Below, piece after piece: positions 7,134-15,558 of a stretch of DNA of 64,000 nucleotides. Positions within the stretch are counted from its first letter, which is position 1; the number at the start of each line of letters is the position of its first letter. Below the pieces are notes generated by a model. That model was not told the DNA's origin. It saw nothing but the letters and a program-made list of their open reading frames with translations, and searched no databases. Where the stretch lies: the NCBI GenBank assembly GCA_947489425.1, contig CANLDL010000003.1:393910-457909 (forward strand), read 5' to 3'. The translations under genes were made by a program, and so were the position numbers. The DNA is from an uncultured Pseudomonadales bacterium. Lineage in GTDB: Bacteria; Pseudomonadota; Gammaproteobacteria; Pseudomonadales; Cellvibrionaceae.

Positions 7134-7367
7134 ATGAAGATCATCAATTTAGTTGTTGGAGCTGTATTCACATGGCTTGGAGCTGAAAACCTTTCTTCTG
7201 AAAATCCAGATTTTATAGGTTGGATACTCCTCATCATGGGTATCATCACAATATTGTCAGCATTTTCCTCTTCAAATAGTTCAGGCTCCGGTTGGGGCGG
7301 TGACAGTGGTTCCGGTTCCAGCTGGGGAGATTCTGATGGCGGTGATTGCGGCGGTGGTGGCGACTAG
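7134..7367 (+). CDS. Two-helix membrane protein with Gly/Ser/Asp-rich tail
   Basis: 77 residues. Helices at about 4-20 (INLVVGAVFTWLGAE) and 28-46 (IGWILLIMGIITILSAF) are followed by a 30-residue tail made only of Ser, Gly, Trp and Asp, with one Cys (repeats of GSGWGGDS type ending CGGGGD). This tail type is found in small YgcG/TPM-like or stress membrane proteins, but I cannot assign a family. The ribosome site AGGGAGA precedes the ATG. It is bounded by attC elements A8 and A9. Confidence 0.65.
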   Translation: MKIINLVVGAVFTWLGAENLSSENPDFIGWILLIMGIITILSAFSSSNSSGSGWGGDSGSGSSWGDSDGGDCGGGGD

Positions 7368-7369
7368 CT

Positions 7370-7472
7370 AATCTAACAAGAGTTTTCAAGTCGGACAAAT
7401 TACAGCTGGCTTTTTGTTCGTGACTCACTTATTTTAGCCAACTGCAATTTGTCCCTTAAAACGGCGTTATCA
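7370..7472 (+). repeat. attC-like element A9
   Basis: It runs from AATCTAACAAG to GGCGTTATCA. The arms AAGTCGGACAAATTACAGCTGGC and GCCA-ACTGCAATTTGTCCCTT pair over about 20 bp. It starts directly after the stop codon of the preceding gene. Confidence 0.7.
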
Positions 7473-7495
7473 TAATATTAAATATGGAATATAAG

Positions 7496-7939
7496 ATGAA
7501 ACTACCTCTTTTAATTATTTCTGGTTTACTGGCTTCATGTGGAAGCCAGCAATATCAAGATAAAGCACCAATTGAAACACCTCGTGAAATTAAAGCATTT
7601 ATTGATATTTGTATAAAAGAAAGCCCCTCGTTTATAAATTCTGAAAGAAAGGCTGATTTGTATGGCATATCAAATTTAATATCTCTAGGTGAAGGAAAGC
7701 TAGGGTTTAATAATGATCAAAGCTTAGGTGTACAAATTAAGCCAAATAAAGAATGTGTAATAACAACTCCGTCTCAAAATAAAAAGCACCTGACAAGTAA
7801 GTTTATGCAAGCCATCTCTAATGAAATCGAATCGTCCACACCAAAAAGAGTTCCATTTAAAGCAACTGTAAATGGTCAAGCATTCATTTTTACGCATAAC
7901 AGAAGGGGTGGCGAAGCATATGTGATGCTAAAGAAATAA
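7496..7939 (+). CDS. Hypothetical lipoprotein
   Basis: 147 residues from the ATG at 7496, preferred over the ATG at 7484 because GGAA lies 7 bp before it. The N-terminus is a lipoprotein signal with lipobox L-L-A-S-C, so Cys17 should be lipidated. The mature domain (FIDICIKESPSFINSERKAD, LGVQIKPNKECVITTPS) resembles small exported proteins of integron cassettes that pair two Cys. No family is recognised. It is the last gene of block A with a clear attC immediately upstream. Confidence 0.65.
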   Translation: MKLPLLIISGLLASCGSQQYQDKAPIETPREIKAFIDICIKESPSFINSERKADLYGISNLISLGEGKLGFNNDQSLGVQIKPNKECVITTPSQNKKHLTSKFMQAISNEIESSTPKRVPFKATVNGQAFIFTHNRRGGEAYVMLKK

Positions 7940-8026
7940 TAACAAAGTAATCTAATTCATATGCTTCGAGTGTCGGATAAATTTTCCGTTAATTTGGACA
8001 TTATAGAGAGGAATTCAAGTAGATCA

Positions 8027-9471
8027 ATGAGGCACTTTCAGGCATTAGCATTTATATGTTTTCTGACCACATTTCCAGTTCAAGCAGAAATATGGAACGA
8101 TGTAAGTAGATTAAACCCCGAAATTATTTCGAAGATTATTAAAGTTCGCTCACAAGAAGATGTTGTAACCACCCTTAAAAACCTCCCTCAGAAAACCAAG
8201 CTAACCATATCGGGTACTCGGCATAGCCAAGGTGGGCATATTGTCTATCCAAATGCCACCGTTCTAGACATGAGCCACTTCAATAAAGTTCTGTCAATTT
8301 CACCACAAGACAAACGGGTTGTAGTCCAAAGCGGTGCCACTTGGGCCATAATCCAAGAGGAAGCCAACAAATTTGGACTTGCAGTAAAAGTCATGCAATC
8401 TTCTAACATATTCTCAGTTGGCGGTTCTTTGAGTGCAAACGTTCATGGTCGAGACCCCAGATTTGGTCCCCTCATTGAAACTGTTCGCAGCATCAAGATA
8501 GCGTTAGCGAGTGGTGATGTTGTAAGCGCTAGTCGCTTAGTGAATTCAGATTTATTTTATGCGGCGATTGGAGGTTACGGTTTACTTGGGGTTATTCTTG
8601 AAGCTGAAATTGAATTGACCGAAAATCTGCCATTGGTAAAAGAAACAAATAGAGTTTCAGTCCAGAAATACGCAAACCTATTACATTACCAAGTTGATAA
8701 ACTGTCTCTACACTATGGGCGCTGTTCATTCGTACCAGGCAAATCCTTTTTGACCGAATGCTATTCAACAAATTTCAAAGCGCGTGACACGACAAGAGCT
8801 ATTAGCGATCTCAAGCCCGAAATGAACGTCGAGCTAAACTCGTTAGTTTTTGGGGCCTCTCGTAAAAGCGATATAGGTAAATTAACCCGATGGGAACTCC
8901 AAAAGAAGCTACTAGACAAACCAGGAGAATCGACGAATATAGATCGCAACTCAGCGATGCAGCCCGCTGTACGCTTTTTAGAGTACAGCAGCCATGAAGA
9001 TACCGATATTCTTCAAGAATATTTCGTCCCGATAGAGGAATTTTCAGTGACCTACAGCAAGAGTTAGAAGAGTCTAAAGTAAATCTTCTCAGTGTCACCT
9101 TGAGATATTTGAAAGAAAACCAAGAAAGCTATCTGGCCTATTCATCAAATAACATGATTGCCGTCGTGCTGTACATAAACATTGGGTTGACTGATCAGTC
9201 CATCCAAACTGCACGCAGCTGGACACAAAGACTTATAGATTTATCTTTAAAAAATCGTGGCACTTATTATCTGACCTACCAGAGATTCCCTACTTTAGAT
9301 CAATTTATGGAGGCCTACCCGAGATGGAAAACATTTATGAAAATAAAGTGCAAATATGACCCTAAAGAAGTTTTCTCTAATAAGTTCTATGAGCAATATC
9401 TTAGGGCAGCCTATGACAAACACATGCAAGTGGGCAACAAACCATCAGCGTCGCCTGGCTGTAACCGATGA
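8027..9471 (+). pseudogene. FAD-binding (PCMH/ALO-type) oxidoreductase interrupted by a frameshift
   Basis: The ATG at 8027 begins a signal peptide (FQALAFICFLTTFPVQA). A PCMH-type FAD domain follows, with GTRHSQGGHIVYPNATVLDM, VQSGATW and FSVGGSLSANVHGRD, close to the sugar-lactone/FAD oxidase group. The frame ends at 9067, but the adjacent frame continues without a gap (SDLQQELEESKVNLLSVTLR) to 9471 and carries the expected family C-terminus (YLTYQRFPTLDQFMEAYPRW, YDPKEVFSNKFYEQYL). Adding one T to the TTTT run at about 9041-9044 restores one protein of about 480 residues. It is either a genuine pseudogene or a sequencing error. No attC borders are evident. Confidence 0.75.
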
Positions 9472-9667
9472 GGTCTTAATTATTGAGTGAGTCGGCACGG
9501 AATATATAAATAATTATTCATACAAAAAATGGGCTAGGTTCGCATGCGCACTTTTGTTTGTAGCGGTATACTGGTTAGAAGCCAAATGAAAACAAATAAG
9601 TAGAAGGGGCAACGCCCTTTTAACTCATATATGTCAGTTTACATACAGTATACAAGTCGGAGGATCT
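9472..9667. other. Intergenic stretch, no gene seen
   Basis: Nearly 200 bp between the FAD-oxidoreductase remnant and the GFA gene. A short hairpin AAGGGGCAACGCCCTTTT at 9603-9620, with GGGC-AAC-GCCC and a short T tract, could be a weak terminator. GGTTAGAAGCC at 9574-9584 resembles an isolated attC R' box. Confidence 0.35.
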
Positions 9668-10081
9668 ATGAAAGGTAAAGGCAAGTGCCTGTGTGGCTCT
9701 GTTGAGCTAGAAGTGGAATACGCTAGCAACGAATTAGCGGCCTGCCATTGTAGTATGTGCAGAAATTGGTCAGGTGGTCCAATGTTAGCTATTGATTGCG
9801 CCGGTGAAGTAAAAATATCAGGCGAATCAAGTGTCATTAGATTTCAATCATCAGAATGGGCCGAAAGGGGATTTTGTAGTAAATGTGGTACGCACTTATT
9901 TTACTATTTAAAACCGAATAACCAATATCACCTTCCTGTTGGCTTACTGACAAGCGAAGGTGACTACAAATTAACTCATCAAATATTCATCGATGAAAAG
10001 CCCAACTATTACGACTTTAAAAATGAAACCCAGAATATGACAGGAGCCGAGGTCTTCTCGTATTTTGAAAATGGTGAGTAG
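9668..10081 (+). CDS. GFA/CENP-V-like zinc-binding protein
   Basis: 137 residues matching the glutathione-dependent formaldehyde-activating (GFA) fold in full. The Zn ligands are visible as C-L-C-G-S-V near the N-terminus (Cys7, Cys9), CHCSMCR at 26-32, and FCSKCGTHLFYYL at about 74-86. Family members carry structural and exchangeable Zn sites and were named for formaldehyde-glutathione adduct formation, though most have no proven activity. The ribosome site GGAGGATCT precedes the ATG. It stands alone between unrelated small genes, without a formaldehyde dehydrogenase beside it, so its role is open. Confidence 0.85.
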   Translation: MKGKGKCLCGSVELEVEYASNELAACHCSMCRNWSGGPMLAIDCAGEVKISGESSVIRFQSSEWAERGFCSKCGTHLFYYLKPNNQYHLPVGLLTSEGDYKLTHQIFIDEKPNYYDFKNETQNMTGAEVFSYFENGE

Positions 10082-10176
10082 TGTAATAGAACATCTATCG
10101 AAAAACCTATTTTCGGCACTGGACTCACAGCAAACTTCTGGTTTTTTGTGACCACATTAGCTACCTACAAGATACT

Positions 10177-10575
10177 ATGAGAACGTTTTATACTATTATT
10201 TTTTTCGCAGCATTTTTCTTGCCCTGCTTATTTATAATGTATGGCGTGATATTCAGCATAATTTTATTCTTTGCTGCCATTAATTCAGGAGACTACCTTA
10301 GATTTTTTGGCATTTTATTTGGGACTATAGGGGTTGGCATGGGATCTTTCGCGGCTGCACAATTACTAGGGCTGTTTCTTGACAGCAATACAAATATTAT
10401 GCGTCCAGTATGGATAAAACTCTTTTTAACCATTGGCTTATCATCTCTCGTATTCACTTTAATTAATTCACCAGATAATACTGATACACCGATAGTTTTA
10501 TTAATATTAGCGCCCATTCCTGTTGTTTTACATTTAATGTATTTGCACAGACACTACCTTTGGAAAAACGGCTAG
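10177..10575 (+). CDS. Four-helix membrane protein
   Basis: 132 residues with four predicted helices at about 5-36 (IIFFAAFFLPCLFIMYGVIF), 43-68 (GILFGTIGVGMGSFAAAQLL), 78-98 and 104-122, and the C-terminus is basic (HRHYLWKNG). No conserved catalytic motif is seen. The spacers on either side do not form a recognisable attC, although the gene resembles the cassette genes in size, AT content and orientation. The function is unknown. Confidence 0.6.
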   Translation: MRTFYTIIFFAAFFLPCLFIMYGVIFSIILFFAAINSGDYLRFFGILFGTIGVGMGSFAAAQLLGLFLDSNTNIMRPVWIKLFLTIGLSSLVFTLINSPDNTDTPIVLLILAPIPVVLHLMYLHRHYLWKNG

Positions 10576-10637
10576 GGCCGTTAATGCAAAATTCGCCTAG
10601 TATTATCAACTACTGTTTGAAATGTTAGAAGGAACTT

Positions 10638-11114
10638 ATGAATAAAACTCTTTTACTACTACTTATGACTGTATCAGCAGATTACTCATTAGCTCTAGAT
10701 CGCAAGCCCGAAAAAGTTGCACAATGTATTATAACTAAGGCAGGGCTTTCTAAGAATGATATTATAGCTACAGTGGCTGACTCAAACTCACCAACAGGGA
10801 TTGTCCATAAAAATAAGAACATGCTTATCTACGAGGAAACCACATTGATTCCTTTACGGAAAAATATTTCTTTTGCTTTTCATCACACCTTTTTTAACAT
10901 CCCAAAGGGTGAGTTAATTGATGAAAGGGTTACTCATCCAAAGTTTATAAAACCTTCAGGGGAAGTTACACATGAGTATACTCGGAGAAAACGGCCTGGC
11001 ACCGGATCTGGTTATTCATTAGACAACGATTTTGAATTGGTTCGAGGTAAGTGGACGTTTGAATACAGCTACAAAGGCAAAAAGCTTTGCGAACAGAGCT
11101 TTAGAGTTTTTTAA
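10638..11114 (+). CDS. Exported DUF3859-like protein
   Basis: 158 residues with a signal peptide (MNKTLLLLLMTVSADYSLAL). The mature domain is beta-rich and ends in FELVRGKWTFEYSYKGKKLC then EQSFRVF, the hallmark of DUF3859 (a Trp-containing strand followed by G-K-x-L and a final F-x-V). Cys near residues 32 and 152 may pair. The cellular role of the family is not known to me. The ribosome site AGAAGGAA lies before the ATG. Confidence 0.65.
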   Translation: MNKTLLLLLMTVSADYSLALDRKPEKVAQCIITKAGLSKNDIIATVADSNSPTGIVHKNKNMLIYEETTLIPLRKNISFAFHHTFFNIPKGELIDERVTHPKFIKPSGEVTHEYTRRKRPGTGSGYSLDNDFELVRGKWTFEYSYKGKKLCEQSFRVF

Positions 11115-11181
11115 TTGAAAAAGGATGAACAGGCTGCCACTCTACCCTCTGTATAACTAATGTACAAAAACAGGAAGTTTT

Positions 11182-11922
11182 ATGAAAAATGATGAAACCC
11201 CAGCGACTAGCCTTACACGATATGGTTTTATTGGAACCGTGCTTTGGAGTCTAGCAATCTTCGCGATGTATACCGTTACCCAAATCTTATCTGCTGCTGT
11301 ATATGGAGCCTTAAGGTATGGAGGAAACTTTGAGAACGAATTATCTAAATTGGTCCATGACGGAAACTTATTAGCTTTTTCAGCTTTTTTAAGCCTTGTA
11401 ATTGCAGGCCTACTAATACTACTCGCAATAAAACTCAAAAATAACGCTTCATTCTCCCATTACCTCGGATTAAAAACCCCTTCTTTTTCTGACACTAAAA
11501 ATTGGCTAATCATTCTAGTTTTTTTCATTATTATATCTGATGTAATCACAAACTTATTAGGAAAACCCATAGTACCCGATGTGGTGGTATCGGCTTACAA
11601 TAACACCAATAATAAATGGGCTTTTTTTGCCGTTATTATTATAGCCGCTCCGATTTTTGAAGAGCTTTTTTTTAGAGGATTCTTTCTCTCAGGACTTAAA
11701 AATAGCTTTGTTAAACCTTCAGGTGCAATAATAATTTCGGCCGCTATTTGGGCTGCCATACATATTCAATATGATCTTTATACAATTTTTATCATTTTTA
11801 TTCTTGGAATCATATTAGGCATTGCTTACTTAAAAACAGGGTCACTATTTTTGGTAATGGTTTTACACACCACCGTAAATATAATAGCCAGCATACAAAC
11901 TGTTGTTTTTTCATCTACATAA
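11182..11922 (+). CDS. CPBP-family intramembrane glutamic endopeptidase
   Basis: 246 residues with about seven transmembrane helices. The CPBP (Abi) motifs are present in order: E-E-L-F-F-R-G-F at residues 160-167 (catalytic Glu pair and Arg), a His at 194 (AIHIQYD) and a third-motif His at 229 (MVLHTTVN). Bacterial members are related to CAAX prenyl-protease Rce1 and are often linked to bacteriocin self-immunity. No bacteriocin gene is recognisable beside it. The ribosome site CAGGAAG precedes the ATG. Confidence 0.85.
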   Translation: MKNDETPATSLTRYGFIGTVLWSLAIFAMYTVTQILSAAVYGALRYGGNFENELSKLVHDGNLLAFSAFLSLVIAGLLILLAIKLKNNASFSHYLGLKTPSFSDTKNWLIILVFFIIISDVITNLLGKPIVPDVVVSAYNNTNNKWAFFAVIIIAAPIFEELFFRGFFLSGLKNSFVKPSGAIIISAAIWAAIHIQYDLYTIFIIFILGIILGIAYLKTGSLFLVMVLHTTVNIIASIQTVVFSST

Positions 11923-12000
11923 TTAATCTGCTTATAGATTTTATTATAAATTAATACAAAATACTGATCCGACACTTTAGTTAGCTAGAGCACTAGTAGC

Positions 12001-12621
12001 ATGAATAACGACCTACGAGACATATCAAAAATAAAGAGAGCTACTGGACTTAGTATTACAGATATCCGGCTAGTTTTTTCTGCTATGAAAAACAACCCTG
12101 ATGACACTATTGAAGTAATTCAGCGCTTTAGGTCACAGGGCTACACAGATATAAAAAAGCTATTAAAAGAGAATTACTCCGAAGGCCCTCCTCTTACTCA
12201 AAAGCACATTAAAGAAGTAGAGAACAAGATTGGTTATAAGCTTCCTAGTCAGCTATTCGAACTGTACACACAGAAAAATGGCGTTTACTTCGAAGGCGCT
12301 TACTTTCCCGTTAACGAATCGAATTCATGGAGTAATGATCATATTTGTATAGAGTGCTTATTTGGCATTGGCACTGAGATGGGCATAGAGCAAATTAACC
12401 AAAAAGCTTTTCGAACTGACTGGGGTTATCCCGATATAGGTTTAGTCATCGGCGATACACCTTCTTCTATGCATGCTGTAATCATGCTTGACTATAGGCA
12501 TTACTCTAACCCATCAGTTGTATTTGTGGATACTCCTCGAAGGCATCATAATGCTAAAATAATACATTTGGCCAATAACTTTGAATCATTTTATAAGAGT
12601 ATTCAGAGTTTCTCCACATGA
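12001..12621 (+). CDS. SMI1/KNR4-family protein
   Basis: 206 residues. Residues 1-55 form a small helical region (ISKIKRATGLSITDIRLVFS). From about residue 62 comes an SMI1/KNR4 domain (LTQKHIKEVENKIGYKLPSQ, LFELYTQKNG), continuing with a conserved Asp-containing strand (VVFVDTPRRH). In bacteria this superfamily contains many immunity proteins of contact-dependent and polymorphic toxins, so this may be an orphan immunity gene acquired with the accessory block. That is inferred from the family only. It begins directly after a TAGTAGC spacer without an obvious strong ribosome site. Confidence 0.8.
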   Translation: MNNDLRDISKIKRATGLSITDIRLVFSAMKNNPDDTIEVIQRFRSQGYTDIKKLLKENYSEGPPLTQKHIKEVENKIGYKLPSQLFELYTQKNGVYFEGAYFPVNESNSWSNDHICIECLFGIGTEMGIEQINQKAFRTDWGYPDIGLVIGDTPSSMHAVIMLDYRHYSNPSVVFVDTPRRHHNAKIIHLANNFESFYKSIQSFST

Positions 12622-12673
12622 AAAACTGCACAATAGACATTTAATTTAATAAACCAATAATAAGGAAATAGTT

Positions 12674-12970
12674 TTGAATAATCCAAATAATAACCAAGAA
12701 GTAATCTCATCTGAATCAAATGGCTCGCAGCTAACGAGGAGGTTTTTCATTTCATTCGCATGGACTTGGGGCATGTTTATTATCTTGATAGCACTCACTC
12801 AATCCAAAGAACAATGGGTTCATGGTCTAATTGGCGGAGCTATATTTGCTCTTTTCTCTGGACTTATTGCGATGGCAATACCTACTAAACGAAAAATAAT
12901 ATTTGTCCCAGCTACGTTATTTATTAGCTTTTCTATTGCTTCAATTATAGGAACGATGCTTGGCGTATAA
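12674..12970 (+). CDS. Three-helix membrane protein (TTG start)
   Basis: 98 residues from TTG at 12674, which has the ribosome site AAGGAA 7 bp upstream; no later in-frame ATG keeps the first helix. After a polar Asn-rich N-terminus there are three helices at about 26-42 (FISFAWTWGMFIILIAL), 50-70 (GLIGGAIFALFSGLIAMAI) and 76-96. No family is recognised. Confidence 0.55.
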   Translation: MNNPNNNQEVISSESNGSQLTRRFFISFAWTWGMFIILIALTQSKEQWVHGLIGGAIFALFSGLIAMAIPTKRKIIFVPATLFISFSIASIIGTMLGV

Positions 12971-13074
12971 CAAATAAAGCAGCGGGAAATTAAAAGTTAT
13001 ATTAAAGGATTAACGGAAAAGACTTAAAGAGTTGCTTAAATGAAAACGACGAAAAATTCAAAAACATTTACTCA

Positions 13075-13329
13075 ATGAACAGGCGAAAATTTTTTCTTAA
13101 GCTTGTATCCTTTATCAGCATCTCATTAGGGATATTACTCACATTGAGCTGGATGGGTGATAACGCTGTCGACTGTTACTATACGACAGAGATATTCTTA
13201 CAGATGAGGTTTTGCGACAACGACTGGGATGAGAAGATGGCTCAAGAGCCAGATCTGATCAAAATAATAGTAGCAGCGATTTTAATTATCGTTGGCGGCG
13301 TATCTTGGCGCCTGAGTAAAAAATACTAG
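13075..13329 (+). CDS. Two-helix membrane protein with a Cys-containing loop
   Basis: 84 residues. Helix 1 at 8-27 (LVSFISISLGILLTLSW), an external loop with two Cys (VDCYYTTEIFLQMRFCDNDW) that could form a disulfide, and helix 2 at 62-78 (IIVAAILIIVGGVSW). The N-terminus is basic. The function is unknown, and no recognisable attC flanks it. Confidence 0.55.
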   Translation: MNRRKFFLKLVSFISISLGILLTLSWMGDNAVDCYYTTEIFLQMRFCDNDWDEKMAQEPDLIKIIVAAILIIVGGVSWRLSKKY

Positions 13330-13479
13330 CTAGGTCAGGCTATAATTTTATTGATAATAAGAACAACACTAACATCTGTGTAGATATTAAAATATGTTAA
13401 ATTTAAACCATATCATCCAATATCTATTTAAATAATAGAAAAGTTTAGCAACAGCTTGCTACAAAGCTAAGGACATATA

Positions 13480-13872
13480 ATGAAAAACATTATAATCAAT
13501 TCTATACTTGTAACTTTATTTACATTAACTAATACAGCATCTTACGGAAGCAGCCTTCCCGATCACATTATCCCTGTAACTGAGCCATCTGACATTGCTG
13601 ATTTTAAGATTGTAGATAATGCCTTAGATGACCTTACCCAAAGCATTGGAAATTGCCTTGAATCTGGTCAAGGTGACTACGAAAAATGCGCGTGCCTGTT
13701 CCCGGATAAAACAAACGATTTAGAAGTAGCCATTCAAGACATCCTTAAAAAGCACCCTGCATGGGGACAAGAAGGCAAAGGCCTTTATTATTATGATAAG
13801 GTAAAGAAATCGTCTTCAAATATATTTATATCGGCAATTGAGATGCAACTTGTATCACAATGTAAAACTTAG
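13480..13872 (+). CDS. Exported hypothetical protein with four Cys
   Basis: 130 residues. The signal peptide is at about 1-23 (NSILVTLFTLTNTASYG). The mature domain is helical with four Cys (GNCLESGQ, EKCACLF and a final QCKT), suggesting periplasmic disulfides. The ribosome site AAGGAC is 5 bp from the ATG. It is the same class of small exported protein as those in the cassette blocks, but no attC is visible nearby. Confidence 0.6.
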   Translation: MKNIIINSILVTLFTLTNTASYGSSLPDHIIPVTEPSDIADFKIVDNALDDLTQSIGNCLESGQGDYEKCACLFPDKTNDLEVAIQDILKKHPAWGQEGKGLYYYDKVKKSSSNIFISAIEMQLVSQCKT

Positions 13873-13949
13873 CGAATATCCTAAGCGTAAAAATTTAAAT
13901 AGTCATAATTTTTAAGCCTTTTCCCCATAATAAAAGAAGAGATTAGCCT

Positions 13950-14357
13950 ATGGAAATAAAAGACATATTTTTAGCCATTGAATCTTTCCCTTGGTGGGGC
14001 TGGCTCATACTATTTATTGTCTATATTATAGTTTTTGGCGACAAGAAATTATGGAGCTATGAGGTTAAATTTCCATTTAAAGAAGGGGTTGGTAGAGCCG
14101 AAGTAGAGCTTGAGTGCTTTAAAAAGAGAGGAGCTTATATAGAGTTGGATTTTGAGCTAGACGAGTCTTATCTTCATAAGGACATAGGCGTTTATTTAAG
14201 CCATGACCTAATTTACTTTGTCCCCGGGGATAAGAACAACGAGGGCGATCTTGATATCGACGAATCGATTGACATTAAAGAGCCAAAAGAAGGCCAAGAA
14301 ATAACTATTAAAATAGACGGAAAGCCTATATTTAATGGGCAATTAGTTCTGGATTAA
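13950..14357 (+). CDS. Single-pass membrane protein with acidic beta domain
   Basis: 135 residues: one helix at about 14-32 (WWGWLILFIVYIIVFG), then an Asp/Glu-rich beta-sandwich-like domain (ELECFKKRGAYIELDFELDE, ITIKIDGKPIFNGQLVLD). The ribosome site AAGAAGAGA is before the ATG. It is the last + gene before the glycerol regulon. No family is recognised. Confidence 0.6.
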   Translation: MEIKDIFLAIESFPWWGWLILFIVYIIVFGDKKLWSYEVKFPFKEGVGRAEVELECFKKRGAYIELDFELDESYLHKDIGVYLSHDLIYFVPGDKNNEGDLDIDESIDIKEPKEGQEITIKIDGKPIFNGQLVLD

Positions 14358-14482
14358 CACTACGAGAAAGCAACAATATAATATTTTTAGCCGCTAATGC
14401 CAAAAATACAAACAAAATAAAAAAAACCTTCAGAGTAAAATATATTTTTTAATAAGACAGTAAATTACTAACTACGGTTATC

Positions 14483-15487
14483 TTATCTAACGTGGTGTAA
14501 TACAAGTGTGCTGTCTAACATACGATTAGCAAAACCCCATTCATTATCATACCAAGCCATTACCTTGACAAGCTTACCATTCACTTTAGTTTGCGTTGCA
14601 TCAAAATTGCAAGAAAACGTATTGTGATTAAAATCAATTGATACTAATGGTTTAACACTATAATTCAAAATATGCTGCATTTCCGTAAGCGCACTAGCTT
14701 CTATCGCCTGATTAATCTCATCAATAGACGTCTCTCGTGAGGCAATAAAATTTAGATCGATAAGCGAGACGTTGATAGTGGGCACACGTACAGCCATGCC
14801 ATCTAACTTTCCTAACAATTCGGGTAATACTAGGCCTACTGCTTTTGCAGCTCCTGTTTCTGTAGGGATCATCGATACAGTGGCAGAACGTGCTCTATAT
14901 TTATCTTGATGGTAAGCATCCGTCAGATTTTGATCATTAGTATAAGCATGTATCGTGGTCATTGAACCTTGTTCTATACCTACACATTCATTTAAAACTT
15001 TTGCCATAGGTGCAAGACAATTGGTAGTGCAAGAGGCATTAGAAATAATTATATCGTTTGAGTTTAAGATATGATCGTTAATACCATAAACCACTGTAGC
15101 ATCAACATCGTTAGCCGGTGCTGAAACAATCACTTTTTTTGCACCAGCTCGAATATGCGCTGAAGCACTTTCTTTACTTGTAAAAATTCCAGTACACTCG
15201 TATACAATATCAATGTCTAAATCACCCCAAGGGAGATTGCTAGGCTCTCTTTCAGAGAACATACGAATCACATCACCATTCACAGACATTGTATTCTCGG
15301 CAAATAGAACATCACCTTGAAACCGCCCATGAACAGAATCATATTTTGTTAAGTGCGCATTAAAATCAGCATCACACAAATCATTAATAGCAATAATTTT
15401 GATACGGTCTTGCTTATCTGATTCGTAAAGCGCTCTAAGTATGTTTTTGCCGATCCGCCCGTAGCCATTTATAGCAACCTTTATCAT
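14483..15487 (-). CDS. gap: Type I glyceraldehyde-3-phosphate dehydrogenase
   Basis: 334 residues, the usual GAPDH length. The NAD-binding start is [20 protein letters not shown]. The catalytic site is [17 protein letters not shown] with the nucleophilic Cys, followed by [10 protein letters not shown], the S-loop region ([20 protein letters not shown]) and the C-terminal [15 protein letters not shown]. The residue pattern at the adenosine-binding position (AINDL) is typical of NAD-specific enzymes. It is 71 bp downstream of glpD on the same strand, so it probably continues glycerol catabolism: glycerol-3-phosphate to DHAP, then glyceraldehyde-3-phosphate oxidation. Confidence 0.93.
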   Translation of the reverse strand: MIKVAINGYGRIGKNILRALYESDKQDRIKIIAINDLCDADFNAHLTKYDSVHGRFQGDVLFAENTMSVNGDVIRMFSEREPSNLPWGDLDIDIVYECTGIFTSKESASAHIRAGAKKVIVSAPANDVDATVVYGINDHILNSNDIIISNASCTTNCLAPMAKVLNECVGIEQGSMTTIHAYTNDQNLTDAYHQDKYRARSATVSMIPTETGAAKAVGLVLPELLGKLDGMAVRVPTINVSLIDLNFIASRETSIDEINQAIEASALTEMQHILNYSVKPLVSIDFNHNTFSCNFDATQTKVNGKLVKVMAWYDNEWGFANRMLDSTLVLHHVR

Positions 15488-15558
15488 CTAAACGCTCCCT
15501 AGAAATAATAAAATATATTCAATACATTGTTATTTGCTTGTATTCTTTGCAATATTAG

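Noticed and set aside
3662..7472. Block A palindromes as REP/BIME elements or terminators
   Set aside because: They lack T tracts, end in TAAC/GTTA boxes, and sit once per gene in a fixed orientation, which fits attC better.
9573..9667. An additional attC before the GFA gene
   Set aside because: GGTTAGAAGCC alone resembles an R' box, but no matching partner box or palindrome could be drawn.
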